Of a DNA stretch of 64,000 nucleotides, positions 59,359-64,000 are shown in pieces. The DNA is from Ischnura elegans. Lineage: Eukaryota; Arthropoda; Insecta; Odonata; Coenagrionidae. Positions within the stretch are counted from its first letter, which is position 1. Every line of letters begins with the position of its first letter. Below the pieces are notes generated by a model. The model searched no databases. It worked only from the letters and a program-made list of their open reading frames with translations, and was not told the DNA's origin. The translations under genes and the position numbers were made by a program. The stretch lies in the NCBI RefSeq assembly GCF_921293095.1, contig NC_060259.1:3782001-3846000 (forward strand), given 5' to 3'.

Positions 59359-59507
59359 TTGCCACAGTACCGTCATATTGTGGCCATAATTGTTGCGTTT
59401 ACTGGGAGGTATGTACAGTGAAAATAATGGTGAGGCATTAATGAGTACGACTGAGGGGGAAATAGCCGCAATTGATGAAACATGGACCTGTAGTGAAGGT
59501 ACAATGG

Positions 59508-62500
59508 GGTCATTCCATGTCAGTTCATCCAGGCATGACACCCACCGACTCGGATTTTGATGAAACTTGCCAATTTTCATCCTTCCATGCAGGAATGAAA
59601 CAGTGTAAAATATTTCTTGGCTATCTCTAATAGTTTTTTTTTCACGACCATTTGAAGTTTGGGTGAAACTGCAGTTTTTCAATGAATGCAGTCTCCAGAG
59701 GCACTTGTACCTCCAGAGGGAAATAATTTGTCTCAGCCATAATTTTCATCCGATTTTTATGAATATTTGCAGGTTTACTAAAGAAGTCATGAGGATTCCA
59801 AAAACTAATTGAAAAATATCCTAGGGAATATTGGAAATTCTCTAAACTCGTATGTTTCATAAGATTTTAGAAAATTTTGCGTCAAAAACATGGTTCTATA
59901 AAACATCAAATTTTGACCTGAGGCAATATCTGAATCCAGCTAAATTATTTTTTCTAATATTCCTTAAGGTATGACCCACCACCTGTAAAAATAAAATTCA
60001 TGGCTTTTCGCCTGGTTTGTTGTTAAAAAAAAATTTATGTAAAAAAATCTCTTTTCACGACTCAGGTAGTCGGTGTTGGGTCCTCCTTCAAGTGTGATGA
60101 AATGCTTGTGTTAACTGTTTTCTATATCGAAGCAAATATTTACAACATTAATCTAGTACATAATAAGTTCAAAAATTAAAACATTTTTTATGTGCAGGTT
60201 GTTTTTCTCCCGATAAGAAAAATATATTATGAAAGAGAATATTTTAAGGAATTCATAGCACCTACCCATCATTGCTGGGGATAACTTGATCGTTGCTTCA
60301 TAAAACACATCAAAATACAGGATAAATGTCAATACAAGTTAACTTTCTCCATTTTGTGTTGACAAGAAACTTCACGAATGTGTTTTACGTCATTAATGTT
60401 GCACAACTTATAAATGAACAATCACAATATATAGTCACTTTTGTCTGTGCATCAGTTTGTAGTTAAATAGGATAGTATCCAAGGTCTTCACTGAGGCCTA
60501 TCTCTGAGAAAGCTAATATTTCAGTTACACTAGAGTTACATTTTTTCCCAGTTGTGGTAATTCCAAGTTGTACTTTTAAATCCAACAGCCGTTGGTTCAC
60601 ACGTTCAATGTCTTTCTCCGAGAAGTAATTCATTCGTCCTGAGCCTCTTGTGGTAGGAGTTTCCACATAACAAATGACATTGTTTACAGGAACATTGCAA
60701 ATATCTTCTTTCTCTTTTGGCCAGTGAAATGATAAAGAATTTCACTTTTATATCACATAGATCAACATCCTTTGACATAAGTATCCCAAAAAACCAGTGA
60801 TTGTCATACAAGCAGGCCACAAAAGAATTAGTACAAGTTTTTGTCAAAATTTCTTCCCAACTTTGCGTTAACAAGAAATTGTGGACAGAGCTGTATATGG
60901 TATCAAAGCTATTTTTTTGTGTCGCAATGATGTTATTTGAAATTGGTATAAAAGAATGGTAGCTACGAGTGCCTGGGATTGTTTTTGCATGGCACCAGCG
61001 AGTCTCTAATCGTTGCCGAATCATTGATAACTGTTCTTTTTTTAAAACGTAAAATGAAATTTTATCCAATTTGTACTTGCAGAACTCAAACACCTTTTCA
61101 ATGGAAGTCATTGTGTTACCCAGATCCCGCTGAAGGCTTTCTCTTGTAAGAATGCACTTAACTGTTCCACCTATCCCATCACATGGAGATTTCCCATGAC
61201 TAGTTGAAAAAAATGACCATGAAGCATGCAAGTCAAAGTCCAGGTGATGATGGCACAGGTTTATAAAGTTTTTACAGTTCTTATATTGGCCAGCACAACC
61301 ATCACTGAAATATTGCACTTTCTTTACTTCAAGGAACTTTTCCTTTAAAAACTGAGTGACTATTTTTTGCGTTTCAAATATGAAAGCTACATCATGTTCT
61401 AGATCGTCAGAAAATACACACAAACTTGACACACAAAGATCTTTCTTCAGCTGTCCACGAGTATAAATTACTGCTGGATGTAGGGAAAAACCATCCTGAT
61501 TCCGGTGATGACCCTGAACCTCATCTTGTATTACCTACATAATGGTAGTTTTCACTGAAATCCAGCAAAACATTGGCTTCATCTGGCTGTAGGTTATTTT
61601 TTAGTTCTTTTAGGTGTCTCGCCTGGGATTTGTTTACGAAGGAATGTTGGAGAAGTTTTTCCAGATTGTTCACCAGACTATTGATGTATTCATCCAGAGT
61701 CACTGTTAACCTAATTTATTGGGTCAGATCTGTTGTCACCCATGCACTGTATGTCACTTCATCTTCAGGGTCCCATTCCTCAAATTTACTTTTCAGATGT
61801 TCCTTCAGTCGTTTGTCAGACATACATTCTGAACAGTGCTGTAACATGCAATCCCTGTTATCTTTGGAACATACCAAGTAGTCAAATAGGTCGTTGTAGG
61901 TCTCCTATATAGAGCATGCGTGGAGAAGAAGTGATGCATTCTGATGGATACCACAGACACAAACAGAATGGGCTACAGAGGAGCCTTCCAACACGCACCA
62001 TTTAGGTCGCAACAGACATAATTTTGAAAACCCTATTTTTACAAGTGGGAATTCAAATTAAAAAGCTGCATACAGCTCATTTAGGTTACATAGAAGTAAC
62101 CTCTTTTGCTTGTGGACATTTTTAGACACACTCACCTTATCATTCATTCCTGGCATAAGGCGTGAATTTTGGTAAAATGACTGAACTAAGTCCACTGCAG
62201 TTTGTTCTATGTTTTTGCCCCTCCTTGGATCTGGTATGGCTATGATGCCTTTCATTCTTAGAATTCCCTAGCATGCCGAATTGTATATTCACTAACATTA
62301 ATTTCGATGGCTACTTTTTTCCTACTCCATGAAGTCGTAGCTAGTGTTAGTAGCTGAATTATCTCTCGCTGACTGCCTTCTGTCACCAGTGTTTCTCTTA
62401 GTAACCCAACTAGCACATCCATATCACTCGCTTTATCAAGAACCTCTGAATCATGCTCTGGAAGGAAATCTTTATCCAGTACTTTGAAAACCTTTTTGTT

Positions 62501-63212
62501 CAAAGTAGAACAACATTAATGACGTAAAACACATTCGTGAAGTTTCTTGTCAACACAAAATGGAGAAAGTTAACTTGTATTGACATTTATCCTGTATTTT
62601 GATGTGTTTTATGAAGCAACGATCAAGTTATCCCCAGCAATGATGGGTGGGTGCTATGAATTCCTTAAAATATTCTCTTTCATAATATATTTTTCTTATC
62701 GGGAGAAAAACAACCTACACATAAAAAATGTTTTAATTTTTGAACTTATTATGTACTAGATTAATGTTGTAAATATTTGCTTCGATATAGAAAACAGTTA
62801 ACACAAGCATTTCATCACACTTGAAGGAGGACCCAACACCGACTACCTGAGTCGTGAAAAGAGATTTTTTTACATAAATTTTTTTTAACAACAAACCAGG
62901 CGAAAAGCCATGAATTTTATTTTTACAGGTGGTGGGTCATACCTTAAGGAATATTAGAAAAAATAATTTAGCTGGATTCAGATATTGCCTCAGGTCAAAA
63001 TTTGATGTTTTATAGAACCATGTTTTTGACGCAAAATTTTCTAAAATCTTATGAAACATACGAGTTTAGAGAATTTCCAATATTCCTTAGGATATTTTTC
63101 AATTAGTTTTTGGATCTGTTTCATTCCTGCATTGAAGGATGAAAATTGGCAAGTTTCATCAAAATCCGATTCGGTGGGTGTTATGCCTGGATGAACTGAC
63201 ATGGAATGACCC
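59508..63212 (-). mobile_element. DNA transposon with very long terminal inverted repeats
   Basis: Left repeat 59508-60402 and right repeat 62509-63212 are inverted copies, over 95% alike by eye, starting GGTCATTCCATGTCAGTTCA. The right arm lacks about 190 bases present in the left (59603-59790). Both flanks carry CAATGG, allowing a 5-bp duplication. Between the arms lies a minus-strand transposase relic whose start is six bases inside the right arm. Confidence 0.9.
60463..62503 (-). pseudogene. Transposase of an unassigned metazoan family, decayed
   Basis: On the minus strand, from 62503, blocks appear in order: NSRLMPGMNDKVSV with HKQKRLLLCNLNELYAAF; GFSKLCLLRPKWCV; VCVCGIHQN; FSENYHYV, QDEVQGHH and HPAVIYT; SDDLEHDV; YFSDGCAGQYKNCKNF; STSHGKSPCDGIGGTVK; and ETPTTRGSGRMNYF at the end. 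I recall this block order from many uncharacterised proteins in Hydra, insects and other animals. Acidic residues in SDDLEHD, FSDG and CDGIGG may be the RNase H-like triad (inference). Breaks are a 4-base change near 61523, a stop near 61717, a shift near 60730, and frame changes around 61900 and 62257. Confidence 0.75.
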
Positions 63213-64000
63213 AATGGTGACAGCAACCGGAAAACATGCCATGGTGTAAGATAAGATTATAGAAATTAGCAGTAACAGTTTCTCGAGTTTTGCACAGGGT
63301 AAGGTCCTCCATATCCGTAGCCGGTGCAAAACCCGAGAAATATTAATTCCCATTGTTTGCCAGGAAAGAACCAGACATTACATCATTACAGAACTTAAAA
63401 CTGCTCGAAAATTTCTAACGAAAATACGATGAGCTCATTTTGGAATGAAGTGGTCCTAATATTCCCATTTTAATTTAAGGAAAGAAAACGTAGGTGAACT
63501 TTACCACCAATAATTTTAAGATACTGACTTTGCTTTCATATAATACCAACGCCACACGAATAGAAATTTTATAAGGTAACACAGAAAGTTTATAAATACG
63601 AGAAAATATCCAAAATCTTACATATCGGAGAAAAGAAACACAAAGGAAAGCACGAAGTCCAAACACTGGAAATTAATATATTTAGATTTCGGAAAATAAA
63701 TCCAATTCTATACTTAACAGTACACATTTTAGCACCTAGATTTCTCACTCTTTTCCTTATAAATCCTTAATACTGGATTGAAAATGAATTCCAACGACAA
63801 TTAGAAAAACAATTACTTATGTGAACCATCAAATTCCCTCTTGATTGCGTGATTGCGGCTGACTTGTTCTATCGTAGATCGCACGATCGCACCCTCCAAT
63901 TACGTTACTCATATTTTTGCCTACAACGCCTTTGCTAACATCCTCCGGTGGCCATTTAATGTACTACATTTACTTCTGTCCCGTCAGCCGTCACTATTAC
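63213..64000. other. Intergenic, nothing recognised
   Basis: Contains an imperfect hairpin, TTTCTCGAGTTTTGCAC with its near-complement at 63331-63347. No gene or element end is supported. Confidence 0.55.

Overview
This is non-coding-rich, AT-rich eukaryotic DNA, almost certainly from an arthropod and probably an insect. It has spliced genes with GT-AG introns, THAP-domain and piggyBac transposases, a Copia retrotransposon, a Gypsy relic, many MITEs and a tandem satellite. No bacterial-style operon, rRNA or CRISPR array is visible. I cannot name the species from the sequence. || Layout. 1-10 kb: two near-identical direct copies (1-3558, 5967-9336) of a transposon with CCC...GGG ends; the first carries a hAT MITE with an exact 8-bp target duplication and a perfect 168-bp palindrome. 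10-18 kb: a MITE, a THAP-domain fragment, and a complete piggyBac element (11393-16533, TTAA duplication) whose transposase ORF is split by a 2.5-kb inserted element. 18.8-19.5 kb: two small MITEs. 20-23.3 kb: an inverted third copy of the CCC...GGG element. 23.5-27.7 kb (minus strand): an apparently intact three-exon THAP9/P-element-type transposase gene of about 894 residues. || 28.2-46.4 kb is an old satellite domain that has taken many insertions. These are a Copia element (28378-35849) with indistinguishable LTRs, whose 5' LTR is itself split by a 2.8-kb hAT; a Gypsy pol relic; and a TA-flanked CCC...GGG element (39202-43598) holding two 1.46-kb Harbinger-like MITEs inserted seven bases apart. 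After these comes a clean 180-bp dimeric satellite with higher-order structure (43.6-46.1 kb). || 46.7-50.1 kb: a hAT element containing a P-like element with a THAP first exon, nested at a target site that was used twice. 51.5-58.1 kb: a multi-exon DUF4806 gene followed on the same strand by a decayed transposase with a DGLPLF motif, perhaps a two-gene transposon. 58.4-59.4 kb: two more CCC...GGG elements. 59.5-63.2 kb: a transposon with 0.7-0.9-kb terminal inverted repeats and a decayed transposase of a family I recognise but cannot assign to a superfamily. || How it fits together: nesting gives a relative clock. Satellite came first, then the CCC...GGG element and Copia, then the Harbinger-like MITEs and the hAT in the LTR. 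The only coding units that look intact are the Copia polyprotein and the THAP9-like gene; the DUF4806 gene is open in every exon I could place.
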